A stretch of 64,000 nucleotides of DNA from Myxococcales bacterium (GCA_016794345.1 JAEUKE010000248.1:1-64000), one strand, 5' to 3'. Numbered from the stretch's first letter, positions 44,786-55,771 are shown. Notes: generated from the sequence alone by a model not told the origin. Numbers and translations: made by a program.

Positions 44786-45741
44786 AGAGACCGTGTGTCC
44801 TCGCAGCTCTCACGGTCGCGCTCGCGATCGTGCCTGCGCTCCCCGGGAGCGCTCGGGCCGATGAGCCCGCCGACACGCCGAACGTGACGCGCGCGGTGGA
44901 GCTCTATGGCCAGGCGCGATCGAGGTTCGACGAAGGAGAGCTGCCGGCCGCGCTCGCCGCGATCGAGGAGAGCCTCACGCTCCTCGATAGCCCGAACTCC
45001 GATCTTCTCCGCGGGCACATCCTTCGAGGACTCGGTCGCCGCGTCGCGGCGATCGAGGCGTACGAGCGCGCCCTCTCCGGCTCCAAGCGCAAGCTCCTGG
45101 CGGGCGAGGCGCGGTTCGAGCCGACCGCGGCGGAGTCGGGCCGGTGGGTGGGGGTCCTCGGGGCCGATCTCGCCGAAGTGGACGTCGCCGTCATCGGCGC
45201 GTCGCAGGCGTCCGCCGTCTCGGTGGGTGGACGCGCGGTGACGCTCCAGGGCGGGAGCGAGAGCCGGACCGCCAAGATCTGGTTGGAGCCCGGCGACGTC
45301 ACGGTCGAGGTCGTCGACGGCTCGCGGCGAGAATCGAAGAAGCTCTCTGCTCCGGCGGGCAGCTCGCAACGTGTCCTCCTCGATCTGCGGGGCCCGGTCG
45401 CGGCTGCCCCCGAGGACTCGACGGCGCTCCCGCCGCCGGCGGCCTGGGTCGCAGCGGGCATCGGCGCTGCGGGGATGACGGCGTTTGCGGTCCTCGGAGG
45501 TCTCGTCCTCGCGACGGACGCGGAGCTCGCGGACTCGTGCTCGCCGCGTTGTCCGCCGAGCAGGCTCGACGAGGCAGAGCGAGGTGAACGGCTCCAGATC
45601 GGGGCCAACGTGGCCGTCGCCGTCGGCGCGGTCGGTCTCGCGACGGGCGCTGTGATCTGGATCGTGGACGCGGCGACGCGAACGAAGGTCGAGCCTGCCG
45701 CGTTGCTCCGCCCGGGTCGTGGCCTCGTCTGGCGATTCTGA
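44782..45741 (+). CDS. Exported TPR-like protein coupled to the kinase
   Basis: 319 residues with a signal peptide (VALAIVPALPGSARA), a TPR-like helical region (~30-110: AVELYGQARSRFDEGELPAA...), a PEGA-like beta region (~125-205), and two hydrophobic helices (~220-245 and ~275-300). The start overlaps the kinase stop, so it is likely a dedicated partner, perhaps the extracytoplasmic sensor or substrate of the kinase. Function inferred from position. Confidence 0.65.
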   Translation: MKRPCVLAALTVALAIVPALPGSARADEPADTPNVTRAVELYGQARSRFDEGELPAALAAIEESLTLLDSPNSDLLRGHILRGLGRRVAAIEAYERALSGSKRKLLAGEARFEPTAAESGRWVGVLGADLAEVDVAVIGASQASAVSVGGRAVTLQGGSESRTAKIWLEPGDVTVEVVDGSRRESKKLSAPAGSSQRVLLDLRGPVAAAPEDSTALPPPAAWVAAGIGAAGMTAFAVLGGLVLATDAELADSCSPRCPPSRLDEAERGERLQIGANVAVAVGAVGLATGAVIWIVDAATRTKVEPAALLRPGRGLVWRF

Positions 45742-45783
45742 GGTTACGAGGGCGAGGCGCAAGCGCCAGCCCGCCGGTATAGG

Positions 45784-47502
<1,719 letters not shown>

Positions 47503-47511
47503 GAGGTCCGG

Positions 47512-48369
47512 ATGCGACGATTGACCCTTTTCTGGTGGCTCTTGGTCCTCGGCGGCTGCAGCGGCGCTGCGCCTTCGCAGCCCGCTTCGCCGGTGGCAGA
47601 CCCGCCCTTGCCTCCCATCACCATCGTGGACGCGCCTCCGCCCGTGCGCGTCGCTCCGCGCGAGCCCGAGCCTCCCCAACAAGATCCGGTGATCTCCCGT
47701 CTGACCGTCGACTCCGAGACGCTGGCGGAGGACGCGAAGGACATCCTCCGCAATCACCCGCCGGAGCTCCGCGTCGCGGCGGCGGAGCGCCTCGTCGCGC
47801 TCGTCCGCGAGGTCGACTCGAGGGCATCGGAGACCGAGACGTGGCGAGACGCGCGCGTCGGGCTCGTCTTCGACGCCATGGCGGAGCTCGGAGGCGCCGC
47901 GCTCGCCGACGTCTTGCTCGACGAGGCGGAGCGCGCGAGCGCGTCTTTGCCACGTCGTCGAGCGGCGCTGTTGGCGGCGGAAACGGCCCTGCCCGGTGAC
48001 CCGACGAGGCTGGAGCGGCACAAGGCGATCGCCGTCGCGCTCCTCGGGCTGGCCGCCAAAGAAACGCCCACCCCAAATGGCAAGGAGGAGGCAGCCGTGA
48101 TCGCGCGCCGTCTCACCCCGGGCTTTCGCCGCTGCTACGACCGCGCGCGAGAGGCGAAGCCGGACCTCGACGTGAGCTTCGAGCTCAGCCTCGAGGTGGA
48201 CGCGCGTGGGGCCGTGAGCTCGGCCAGGGCGGCCGCGACGACCGCGAAGGATCTCGCGCGGTGTGTGGAGGCGATCGGCCGCGCGATCGTCTTCCCTCCG
48301 ATCGCCGGGGGGAAGACGACGGTCGTCGTCCCCATTGCGTTCACGCCGAACCGGATCCGCTCGCTCTGA
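47512..48369 (+). CDS. Lipoprotein with AgmX/PglI-type C-terminal domain
   Basis: 285 residues; lipobox LGGC (Cys16). Pro-rich linker, helical middle, and a C-terminal ~85-residue domain matching the AgmX/PglI tail pattern: LTPGFRRCYDRAREAKPDL, LSLEVDARGAVSSARAA, ARCVEAIGRAIVFPPIAGG. This TonB-C-like domain is typical of gliding/secretion-associated proteins in the myxobacteria. It starts nine bases after the regulator gene, so probably belongs to the same operon. Confidence 0.75.
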   Translation: MRRLTLFWWLLVLGGCSGAAPSQPASPVADPPLPPITIVDAPPPVRVAPREPEPPQQDPVISRLTVDSETLAEDAKDILRNHPPELRVAAAERLVALVREVDSRASETETWRDARVGLVFDAMAELGGAALADVLLDEAERASASLPRRRAALLAAETALPGDPTRLERHKAIAVALLGLAAKETPTPNGKEEAAVIARRLTPGFRRCYDRAREAKPDLDVSFELSLEVDARGAVSSARAAATTAKDLARCVEAIGRAIVFPPIAGGKTTVVVPIAFTPNRIRSL

Positions 48370-48378
48370 AGCTTCGCG

Positions 48379-49293
48379 TCAGCGCGTGCTGCCTGCTTGG
48401 GTATCGCCACTCGCCTCCGGCGCGGCCACCGAGGGGGAGGCGTCGCGCGCGATGTAGGGCACGTACCGGAAGTCTCGGATGCTCGAGACACGATCGCCAT
48501 CGAACCTGAGCAAGATGAAGTAGGCGGGCGCGGCGCTGCCTCCCACGTGTGCGGCGAGCGCGAGATCGCCGTCGAGCTGGACGACACGCAAGGTGACGTC
48601 CTCCTTCTCGTAGCGACCGAAGTACAGACCGACCTGCTTCCCGCGGCGCTGGGACTTGGACACCAGATCGAGCCGGCAGTCGTCGGCCACGAGCGCGCGG
48701 ACGCCGTCCCAGTCGCGCGCGTTGAAGAGCGCGGCGTACCGATCGAGCTGCTCTCGCGAGACCTCGCCTCTCGGCGCGCTCGCCTCCACGCTCGACGCGC
48801 GCAGGGTTCCCCGACCGCGGACGAGGGCGGCCTTGACGGCCAGGACGGTGGTCCCCATCGTCTCGGCGGTCTCCTCCAACGAGTGGCCGAGCACGTCCTT
48901 CAGGATGACCGCGCTGCGCTGGCTTACCGGGAGAACGAGGAACTGCGCCAGCGCCGCGCGGACGGCGAAGGGATCGGGAGGCTCCTCCGCCGTCGCGTCT
49001 ACCACGTCGGTCATGTCGGCGCGCACGTCCGTCAGGCTCTTGCCGTGGCTCTTCAGGTAGTCGACCGCGGTGTTGTGGGCGATGCGGAAGAGCCAGGGGC
49101 GGAGCGGGGGGACCTCCGGCAGCTGGCCGAGCGCGTAGAACGCCTTCGCGAGCGTCTCCTGGACGATGTCCTCGCCCTCGACGACCGAGCCGGTCAGTCT
49201 CGCGGAGTACCGGTGGAGCTCGGGGCGAAGGTCTTCGACCAGGCTCAGGAACGCGTCGCGAGCTTTGGCGATGGATTCAGCGGCCTCGGACAT
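48379..49293 (-). CDS. ECF sigma factor with SnoaL-like C-terminal domain
   Basis: 304 residues from ATG 49293. Sigma-70 region 2 (VEGEDIVQETLAKAFYAL, PWLFRIAHNTAVDYLK), region 4 (LPVSQRSAVILKDVLGHSLEETAETMGTTVLAVKAAL), then a ~110-residue SnoaL/NTF2-like domain (YAALFNARDWDGVRALVADD) as in ECF41-type sigma factors. The tail usually controls activity in place of a separate anti-sigma factor. It is divergent from a small gene at 49377, a likely target. Confidence 0.9.
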   Translation of the reverse strand: MSEAAESIAKARDAFLSLVEDLRPELHRYSARLTGSVVEGEDIVQETLAKAFYALGQLPEVPPLRPWLFRIAHNTAVDYLKSHGKSLTDVRADMTDVVDATAEEPPDPFAVRAALAQFLVLPVSQRSAVILKDVLGHSLEETAETMGTTVLAVKAALVRGRGTLRASSVEASAPRGEVSREQLDRYAALFNARDWDGVRALVADDCRLDLVSKSQRRGKQVGLYFGRYEKEDVTLRVVQLDGDLALAAHVGGSAAPAYFILLRFDGDRVSSIRDFRYVPYIARDASPSVAAPEASGDTQAGSTR

Positions 49294-49376
49294 GAGGGGA
49301 CTGTAGCGGCTTCCGCGAGCCACGATCGAGCGCATCCTTCTGGCGAGCTGGCTCGTCGTCGGAGCGGAGGTCCCCG

Positions 49377-49685
49377 ATGAAGACGTTGCTGGTCCGTTAC
49401 AAGCTCTTGCCCGAGCGCGTGGAAGAGAACGAGCGCCTGGTCCGAGCCGTTTTCGAGCGCCTCACCGCGAGCCGGCCGTCGGGAGTCCGGTACGCGACGT
49501 TCAAGGCGGCCGACGGTCTGACGTTCTTCCACCTCGCGCGCATCGAGGCGCCGAGCGGCGCGAACCCGCTCGCCGAGCTCGAGGAGTTCAAGGCGTTCAC
49601 CGCCCGGATCGCCGAGCGTTGCGCGGAGCCGCCCGTCACCACGGTGCTCGAGGAGGTCGGCGCGTACGCGGTGTTCCAGCCCTGA
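49377..49685 (+). CDS. Small protein of dimeric alpha/beta-barrel type
   Basis: 102 residues; the sequence VRYKLLPERVEENERLVRAVF and LTFFHLARIE suggests an ABM/EthD-like ferredoxin fold. Such proteins are often small monooxygenases or stress-response proteins. It is divergent to the ECF sigma factor and 84 bases away, which suits control by that factor. Start ATG 49377 overlaps no other gene. Confidence 0.6.
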   Translation: MKTLLVRYKLLPERVEENERLVRAVFERLTASRPSGVRYATFKAADGLTFFHLARIEAPSGANPLAELEEFKAFTARIAERCAEPPVTTVLEEVGAYAVFQP

Positions 49686-49709
49686 GCGGCGTGGCAGCCG
49701 GTTCGAGGC

Positions 49710-49746
49710 TTGACACAATTGAATTGTGTACTATTGAATTGTGTAC
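49710..49746 (+). promoter_or_regulatory. ohrR-ohr promoter with tandem OhrR operator
   Basis: TTGACA (-35) at 49710-49715 and TATTGA (-10-like) at 49732-49737 with 16 bases between. Overlapping them is ACACAATT-G-AATTGTGT (49713-49729), a near-perfect inverted repeat, and a direct repeat TTGAATTGTGTAC at 49719 and 49734. This matches the TACAATT-AATTGTA type of OhrR operators. Transcription would start at or next to the ATG, so the mRNA may be leaderless. Confidence 0.7.
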
Positions 49747-50232
49747 ATGGCTACGACGACCGCTCCCGAGAAGACGCCGCGGCTGGACGACCAGCTGTGT
49801 TTCGCCCTCTACGCGGCGTCTCGCGCGGTCACGCAGGCCTACGCGCCGCTCCTGGCTCCGCTCGGCATCACCTACCCGCAGTACCTCGTCTTGCTCGTCC
49901 TCTGGGAAGAGGAGACGGTCTCGGTCAAGCGGCTGGGCCTCCGGCTCCAGCTGGACAGCGGAACGCTGACTCCCGTGTTGAAGCGAATGGAGGCGCAGGG
50001 CCTCGTCGTTCGGAGGCGCGACCCGGAGGACGAGCGCGTCGTGCTCGTCTCGCTCACCGCGGCGGGCAAGGGGCTCCGCAAGGGCGCCCGCGCCATTCAG
50101 GAGCAGCTCTTGTGCCGCCTCGACGGCAAGTGGAAGGAGCTCGCGCGGCTGCGCGACGAGCTCAGGAGACTGACGAGCCACGTCCGCGCTTCGTGCGCGG
50201 CCCAACCGGAAGAGAGTGAGACATCATCATGA
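49747..50232 (+). CDS. ohrR: MarR-family organic-peroxide repressor OhrR
   Basis: 161 residues from ATG 49747 (GTG 49741 is an alternative that lies in the operator). The family's redox cysteine is present early: DDQLCFALY (Cys18), followed by LGITYPQYLVLLVLWEE and winged-helix LQLDSGTLTPVLKRMEAQGLV. Peroxide oxidises the cysteine and releases the DNA. Stop overlaps the ohr start by four bases. Confidence 0.9.
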   Translation: MATTTAPEKTPRLDDQLCFALYAASRAVTQAYAPLLAPLGITYPQYLVLLVLWEEETVSVKRLGLRLQLDSGTLTPVLKRMEAQGLVVRRRDPEDERVVLVSLTAAGKGLRKGARAIQEQLLCRLDGKWKELARLRDELRRLTSHVRASCAAQPEESETSS

Positions 50233-50654
50233 GCGCCGAGTTTTCCCCCCTCTACACCGCGCACGCGACCTCCACGAACGGCCGAGCCGGGCGCGTGAAG
50301 TCGGACGACGCCACGCTGGACCTCCCGCTGTCGATGCCCAAGGGGCTCGGCGGCGACGGCGCCCCGGGGACCAATCCGGAGCAGCTCTTCGCGGCAGGCT
50401 ATTCGGCCTGCTTCGGCAGCGCGCTCGGCCTCGTCGCGCGGATGCGGAAGGTCCAGACGGGCCCGGTCGAGATCACTGCGCACGTGACGATCGGCAAGTC
50501 GGGCGAGGCGTTTGGGCTCGCGGTCGAGCTCGAGGGGCACCTGCCGGGGGTGGACCTCGCGACCGCGCGGGAGCTGATGGACGCGGCCCACCAGGTCTGC
50601 CCGTACTCGCGCGCGACCCGCGGAAACGTCGAGGTCACGCTGAAGGTTCGCTGA
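50229..50654 (+). CDS. ohr: Organic hydroperoxide resistance protein (Ohr/OsmC)
   Basis: 141 residues, a typical Ohr length. The two catalytic cysteines are Cys61 (GYSACFGSAL) and Cys124 (HQVCPYSRATRGN), with Glu51 (NPEQLF) and Arg21 as the family's supporting residues. It reduces organic and fatty-acid hydroperoxides with lipoylated partners. Coupled to ohrR. Confidence 0.95.
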   Translation: MSAEFSPLYTAHATSTNGRAGRVKSDDATLDLPLSMPKGLGGDGAPGTNPEQLFAAGYSACFGSALGLVARMRKVQTGPVEITAHVTIGKSGEAFGLAVELEGHLPGVDLATARELMDAAHQVCPYSRATRGNVEVTLKVR

Positions 50655-50703
50655 CTCTCTCTGCAGGAGGCCAGCCCCGGCGCACGACGCCCGACCAGGA
50701 GCA

Positions 50704-51639
50704 TCAGAGCGCCGGGATGGCGGCGAAGGCGCGGGCGTCGTGCGCGGGGACGACGTGCAGATCGTCGAACCTCGCCGCCAGCGAGGCCATCCGGAGGATG
50801 TTCTCGCGCACGAGCGCCTCGTCGGTGTCCCCGAGCGTACGCTGGAGCCACGGACGCTCCTCCCTCTGGAGGATGCCTTCGAGCTGCCAGACGAGATCGC
50901 CGACGAACGCGAACCTCCCGCCCCCCGGCAGCGTCACGAAGACGATGACCGAGCCGGGGGTGTGGCCGGGCGCCGGCACGATGACGACGGAGCCGTCATC
51001 GTAGACGTCGTGGCTGGCGGGGAAGCCCAGGTAGGCGCCGCCGTCGAGCTCGTAGGTCTCGTACCGGACCGCCGGGATGCTCCGGGCGACGGCGGTGAGG
51101 AAGCCTCCTTCTTCGATGAATTTACGCTCCGCTTTCGTGACGAGCACCGGCGTCTGGGCGAGCTCGCCCATCCCGCTGACGTGATCCCAGTGCGCGTGTG
51201 TCAGCACGACCCCGCGCAGCCGGGATCGATCGTAGCCGGCGGCATCCAGCTGCTCGGCCGCCGAGCGCGTGCGCTCGTAGGAGGTGGTCACCCGGAAGAA
51301 GGCCGGCATGAGGGCGAAATGCGCGTCCACGTCGCGCCCGAAGCCGGTGTCGATCAGGAGATCGCCCTTCGGGTGCCGAACGAGCACGGCGGTCATCGTG
51401 AAGTCGCGCGCGTCGGAGAACGAGCCGCCGCGGTAGGCGAAGGCGGCGCTGCGGTGGGTGATGCCGGTCGGCAGCTTGTGCAGCGTCATGCCCTCCGGCG
51501 GTGACGCTCGCGGCAGCTCTCCCTCGAACGGCGGCGGCTCCGGCAACGGCGCGGCGCGAAACGTCGTCAGGAGCGCGAGGCCGGCCGCGATGAAGACCGC
51601 CATCGTGGCGCCGATCCAGGTCGTCCAGCGTCGCCTCAT
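50704..51639 (-). CDS. Metallo-beta-lactamase-fold hydrolase, membrane anchored
   Basis: 311 residues from ATG 51639. N-terminal TM helix or signal (MAVFIAAGLALLTTF), then an MBL fold with HxHxDH in VVLTHAHWDHVSG (His148, His150, Asp152, His153), a later APGHTPGS and VGD for the second metal site. Family features suit lactonase- or glyoxalase-like hydrolases; substrate unknown. Diverges from the thioesterase gene, 156 bases apart; the gap shows a ~35-codon frame without start that I do not count as a gene. Confidence 0.88.
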   Translation of the reverse strand: MRRRWTTWIGATMAVFIAAGLALLTTFRAAPLPEPPPFEGELPRASPPEGMTLHKLPTGITHRSAAFAYRGGSFSDARDFTMTAVLVRHPKGDLLIDTGFGRDVDAHFALMPAFFRVTTSYERTRSAAEQLDAAGYDRSRLRGVVLTHAHWDHVSGMGELAQTPVLVTKAERKFIEEGGFLTAVARSIPAVRYETYELDGGAYLGFPASHDVYDDGSVVIVPAPGHTPGSVIVFVTLPGGGRFAFVGDLVWQLEGILQREERPWLQRTLGDTDEALVRENILRMASLAARFDDLHVVPAHDARAFAAIPAL

Positions 51640-51795
51640 CGTCACGGCCGAGGATAACGCCGCCGCCGGGGACGTGCTCTGGTCCGCGCGACGCTCCCGC
51701 AGGAGCGGCTCCTCCAGAACGCGCCTCGGCCGATCGGCGACGCCGAGCTCGGCCTGCTCTTCCGCGGCGCGCTGTCGTATTGAAGAAGTCCTACC

Positions 51796-52227
51796 ATGCC
51801 CGAAGCGAGCCGCCAGCCCCGGAGCCGATACCCGTTCTTCGCGCCCATCACCACGCGCTGGATGGACAACGATGCTTACGGTCATGTCAACAACGTCACG
51901 TATTACAGCTACTTCGACACGGCGGTGAACCTCTACCTCGTCCGCGAGGGCGGGCTCGACATCCAGCATAGCGGCACGATCGGTGTGGTGGTCGAGTCGG
52001 GCTGTCGTTACCACGAGGGCATCGCGTATCCGGAGCCCATCGAAGCCGGCGTGCGCGTGGGAGAGCTGAGGAACCGCGCCGTTCGGTACGAGGTGGGCAT
52101 CTTCCGAGAGGGCGGGGCGGAGTCCGTGGCGGACGGGTATTTCGTGCATGTCTTCGTCGATCGGGCCACGCGCAAGGCGGTACCCATCCCCGACCGCGTC
52201 CGCGCCGCGCTCGAGAAGCTGAAGTAG
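51796..52227 (+). CDS. Acyl-CoA thioesterase of 4HBT/YbgC type
   Basis: 143 residues, hotdog fold. Catalytic motif TRWMDNDAYGHVNN (Asp24/Asp26 region) with YYSYFDTAVNLYL following. The size and sequence fit FcbC/YbgC thioesterases. Substrate undefined. AAGAAG lies upstream of the ATG with a weak ribosome-binding site. Confidence 0.88.
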   Translation: MPEASRQPRSRYPFFAPITTRWMDNDAYGHVNNVTYYSYFDTAVNLYLVREGGLDIQHSGTIGVVVESGCRYHEGIAYPEPIEAGVRVGELRNRAVRYEVGIFREGGAESVADGYFVHVFVDRATRKAVPIPDRVRAALEKLK

Positions 52228-52274
52228 GCCCGCTCGGGGGCAGCGGGGCACGGGCCCTGCATTCGATCTCGCCA

Positions 52275-53727
52275 ATGGCGCCCGACGCCGAGATCCGAGT
52301 GCACGAGGTGTCGGTGCAGCCGCGCCCCATCGCCGCGTTCGAGCCCGTCCTCGGCGAGCAGGTCGGGCGCGTGCTCGATGCCGCGCGCTCCCTCCGGGAG
52401 CGGCTCGGGCAGCGTGTCATCTGGAACATCAGCTCCAGCGGTGGGAGGCGGCGTCGCGGAGATGCTCCGCTCCCTCGTCGGATACGCGCGCGGCGTCGGG
52501 ATGGACGCGCGGTGGCTCGTCATCGAGGGACGGCCGGCGTTCTTCCGCGTCACGAAGCGGCTGCATCACGCGCTCCATGGCGCGCTCGGCGACGCCTCGC
52601 CCCTCGGCGCAGCGGAGCGGGTGGTCTACGATCAGACACTGCACGAGAACGCGCGCGCGCTCGCGGCCATCGTTCGTCCGGGCGACGTCGCGATCCTGCA
52701 CGATCCCCAGACGGCCGGGCTCGGCCCCCACCTGCTCGCGGCGGGGCTCTCCGTCGTGTGGCGTTGCCACATCGGCAGCGACGGAGCCAACGAGGAGACC
52801 GAGCGCGGGTGGCGCTTCCTCGAGCCCTACCTCTGCGACATTCCGGCTTTTGTGTTCTCTCGCAGCGCCTACATCCCGCCGTATTGTGACCACGGAAAGT
52901 CGGCCGTCATTCCTCCGAGCATCGACATCTTCTCGTCGAAGAACCAGCCGATGGCCGAGCCTGCCGTCCACACCATCCTGGTTCACGTCGGGCTGGTGGA
53001 GGGCCCGCCGCCCGAGCCGGCCGACCACGGCTTCACCCGGCTCGACGGGACGCCGGGGCGCGTGCAGCGCCGCGCCGACGTGATCCGCATGGGGAGAGCG
53101 AGCGCGTGGGAGACACCCCTCGTGGTCCAGGTCTCCCGGTGGGACGAGCTGAAGGACATGCAAGGCGTGATGGAGGGGTTCGCGAGGCTGTCGAATGGCG
53201 CGACCCCTGCGGACGCGGAGCTCGTCCTGGCCGGCCCGAACGTCAAGGCGGTCGCAGACGATCCGGAGGGCGCGCGCGTCTTCGACGACGTGGTCACGGC
53301 GTGGCGTGCCCTCCCGCACGGCACGCGCAATCGCATCCACCTCGCGACGCTCCCCACGGAAGACGTCGACGAAAACGGGGCGATCGTGAACGCGCTGCAG
53401 CGGCACGCCGCGGTGGTCGTGCAGAAGAGCCTTCGAGAGGGCTTCGGGCTCACCGTGACGGAGGCCATGTGGAAGGCGAGGCCCGTCGTCGCCAGCGCCG
53501 TCGGCGGCATCCAGGACCAGATAGAAGACGGCGTGAGCGGCGTGCTCCTTCCGTCTCCGACCGATCTGGACGCGCTCGGCCGGGCGCTCCGCGAGTTGCT
53601 GGAGAACCCGGCCGAGGCCGGCCGGCTGGGGGCGGCAGCGCACGAGCGGGTCCGCGAGCGCTACCTGGGGGTCATGAGCCTCTTGCGCTACGCCGAGCTG
53701 CTCGAGCGCGTGAGCGCGGCGCGATGA
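52275..53727 (+). pseudogene. Trehalose-synthase-like glycosyltransferase, one frameshift
   Basis: Two frames together give one TreT-like GT4 protein of ~483 residues. Frame one (ATG 52275 to ~52436) encodes the N-terminus ending QRVIWNISS; the second frame continues with AVGGGVAEMLRSL from 52438, exactly where the family reads WN-ST-AVGGGVAEML. The shift is at 52437 (TCC-A-GCG), equal to loss of two bases or gain of one. The rest is intact: FRVTKRLHHALHGA, donor-binding KSLREGFGLTVTEAMWKARPVV. It would make trehalose from NDP-glucose and glucose. Could be sequencing error, decay or recoding. Confidence 0.75.
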
Positions 53728-55452
53728 TCACTCCGCTGCGGTGTCGAGCTCGGCGGCCAGGCGGGCGAGGACGTCGCGCTTGATGCGGCGCCTCTCGAAC
53801 GGGTTCAGCTTGCCCCATCGCCCGTGTTTGTAGACCGACTGCGGAATGACGAGCTTCGGGCCGAGCACCTGGAGCAAGCCTTGGGGCTTGGTGGCGCCCT
53901 GATCTTCGATGATCTCGGCGGCGACCAGGGCCCCCGTCTCCGCGGCGCCTTCCATGTACCCCTGGAAGTCGAGCGAGCAGTGCTCGCCGCAGAAATGCAC
54001 GTTGCCTTCGCGCGCGCCCTCGAGCTCGAAGAAGGCCCACTGACCCACCTTGTAACAGGCGTAGCTGCCCTTCATGGTCGGGACCGTCGGCCAATGCATG
54101 CGGACGGCGGTGCCGGTGAAGGCGGCCGTCATGCCGGGCCAGACCTGCTCGAGATCGGGCAGGATGCCGTTCACCCACTCGACCTCGGTCCCCGTGCCGG
54201 AGGCGGTGCCCTGCTGGCCGCCGAGGAAGTTCGTGATGATGCCGTGCGTGCCTTCCTGGCCGATCGTGGTCTCCCAGGTCTGCTGCACGCCGAGGTCGGT
54301 CGTGAGGCTGCCGTTGGCGCTGTTCGTCATGTTGCGCCAGACGCGCTCCGAGAAGCCGGCCATGACCTTGGCGTTCGTGCCGTAGCCGAGCTCGGCGATG
54401 ACCTGGCGCTTCTCGTCCGAGAGCGTGAGCCCGCTCAGGTCGACCTCACGCAGCAGCGTGAACGGGAGCGCGAAGACGATGCGCGTGCAGGACACCGTCT
54501 TCGGACCGCTCGGCGTCTCGAAGTCGAGCTCGAACCCGCCGTCCGCGTCACGCGCGGCCACGAGCTTGTGCTCGAGCTGGATCTGGTCGGGCTCGAGCAG
54601 CTCGGCGAGGAGCTTGGGGAACGACTCGTTGCCGAGGTGCGTGTGGAAGCGCTCGTCGCTCACGCCGAAGATGCGGAACGGATCGGGGTCGTCCGAGCCG
54701 ATGAGGTAGATCAGGTTGAGCGACGACTGCTCGGTGTTCTCGAGACCGTATTCGCCTCGGTAGGCCACCTGCAGCACGTTGTGCAGCTCGGGATACTGGG
54801 CGACCGGGACGTTGTCCTTGAGCCATTGGTCGAGGCTCGTCGCGTCGAGCTCGTCGTACGCCGTGGAGTCGTCCGGGTTGTCGGCGGCCTCGAGCGCGGC
54901 CAGGAACACCGGCGCGAGGGTGTTGAACTGCTGCTGAATGACGGCGTTGTCGACCTTGGCGCCTTCGATCCAGTAGGTCTCCGTCTCGATCCCGGCGGGC
55001 TCGTTCGTCCTGTCGTCGAGCTGCAAACCAAGCTGCTGGGCGAGCTCGTGCAGGGTGCTGTGCCCGGTGTCGATGAGCTCGCCGCCGAGCTCGCAGAGCT
55101 GCGCCGGGTCCTGCGAGAAGAGCCCCGTCGCGCTGTACATGCGGCCGCCGACTCGCTTCGCCGCCTCGTAGACCGTCGAGGTGATTCCGGCCTCCTTCAG
55201 CTGGTAGGCGCAGTGGATGCCTGCCATCCCGCCGCCGACGATGGCGATGACCTCTTCTCCGGGGGTCTCCTCGTCGTCGCCGCAGCCCGCGACCGTGGGG
55301 GCGAGGCCCAAGCCGGCGGTGCCGAGCGAGGCCTTGAGGAAGGCGCGTCGGCGAGCGAGGACACGCTCCTTGTCGCTCGACTCGGGGGACTGGACGCCCA
55401 GAGCACGTCGGAGGGTGCGCTGAAGGGAGGAGAAAAGCGGAGTCTTAGCCAT
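53728..55452 (-). CDS. Flavin monoamine-oxidase-like protein with Tat-type signal
   Basis: 574 residues. N-terminal Tat motif RRRAFLKAS (~34-42) with a following lipobox-like VAGC (Cys57). FAD-binding GxGxxG in AIVGGGMAGIH (~70-80) and VYEAAKRVGGRMYS. The remaining substrate domain and the C-terminal FAD contact FCGEHCSLDFQGYMEGAAETG fit flavin amine oxidases. Oxidises amines or amino acids outside the cytoplasm, presumably. It converges on the glycosyltransferase gene with no gap (53727/53728). Confidence 0.9.
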   Translation of the reverse strand: MAKTPLFSSLQRTLRRALGVQSPESSDKERVLARRRAFLKASLGTAGLGLAPTVAGCGDDEETPGEEVIAIVGGGMAGIHCAYQLKEAGITSTVYEAAKRVGGRMYSATGLFSQDPAQLCELGGELIDTGHSTLHELAQQLGLQLDDRTNEPAGIETETYWIEGAKVDNAVIQQQFNTLAPVFLAALEAADNPDDSTAYDELDATSLDQWLKDNVPVAQYPELHNVLQVAYRGEYGLENTEQSSLNLIYLIGSDDPDPFRIFGVSDERFHTHLGNESFPKLLAELLEPDQIQLEHKLVAARDADGGFELDFETPSGPKTVSCTRIVFALPFTLLREVDLSGLTLSDEKRQVIAELGYGTNAKVMAGFSERVWRNMTNSANGSLTTDLGVQQTWETTIGQEGTHGIITNFLGGQQGTASGTGTEVEWVNGILPDLEQVWPGMTAAFTGTAVRMHWPTVPTMKGSYACYKVGQWAFFELEGAREGNVHFCGEHCSLDFQGYMEGAAETGALVAAEIIEDQGATKPQGLLQVLGPKLVIPQSVYKHGRWGKLNPFERRRIKRDVLARLAAELDTAAE

Positions 55453-55516
55453 CGTGGAGACGAGGCTATCCGGCTCCGCGGTGCGCCGCCAAGCGCGCGC
55501 AGTGTGGCGACGAGCC

Positions 55517-55771
55517 TCAGCCCGGGACTGCCAGGGTGACCAGCTGCGAGCCTCGCGGGACCAGGCTCACGGTCCATCGCCCGAGGACCTCGCCATTTCG
55601 TGTGATGGTGACGCCGCGAACGAGGACGCCGGCGACCTGCCGCTCGACGAGGACGCCCTCCCAGCCCCCGCCGAACGGGGCCAGCGTGCGCTTCACGCAT
55701 TCCTCTTCGCAGGCCAAGAGGCCGTCCTGGATCGTCTCCGCCGCGTGAGCGACGGCGTCGTGCAACGTCAT
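55517..55771 (-). CDS. Small hypothetical protein (84 aa)
   Basis: Starts at ATG 55771 with only GAGAG in front. Sequence (ETIQDGLLACEEECVKRTLA, then beta-rich GVLVRGVTITRNGEVLGRWT) suggests a small alpha-beta domain with a CxxxC pair. No family recognised. Coding status moderately supported by its position upstream of the amine oxidase. Confidence 0.5.
   Translation of the reverse strand: MTLHDAVAHAAETIQDGLLACEEECVKRTLAPFGGGWEGVLVERQVAGVLVRGVTITRNGEVLGRWTVSLVPRGSQLVTLAVPG

Noticed and set aside
51655..51784. Possible gene tail of about 35 codons reading IGDAELGLLFRGALSY before the thioesterase
   Set aside because: Begins after an in-frame TAA without any start codon and has no recognisable family; could be a decayed fragment but support is too thin.
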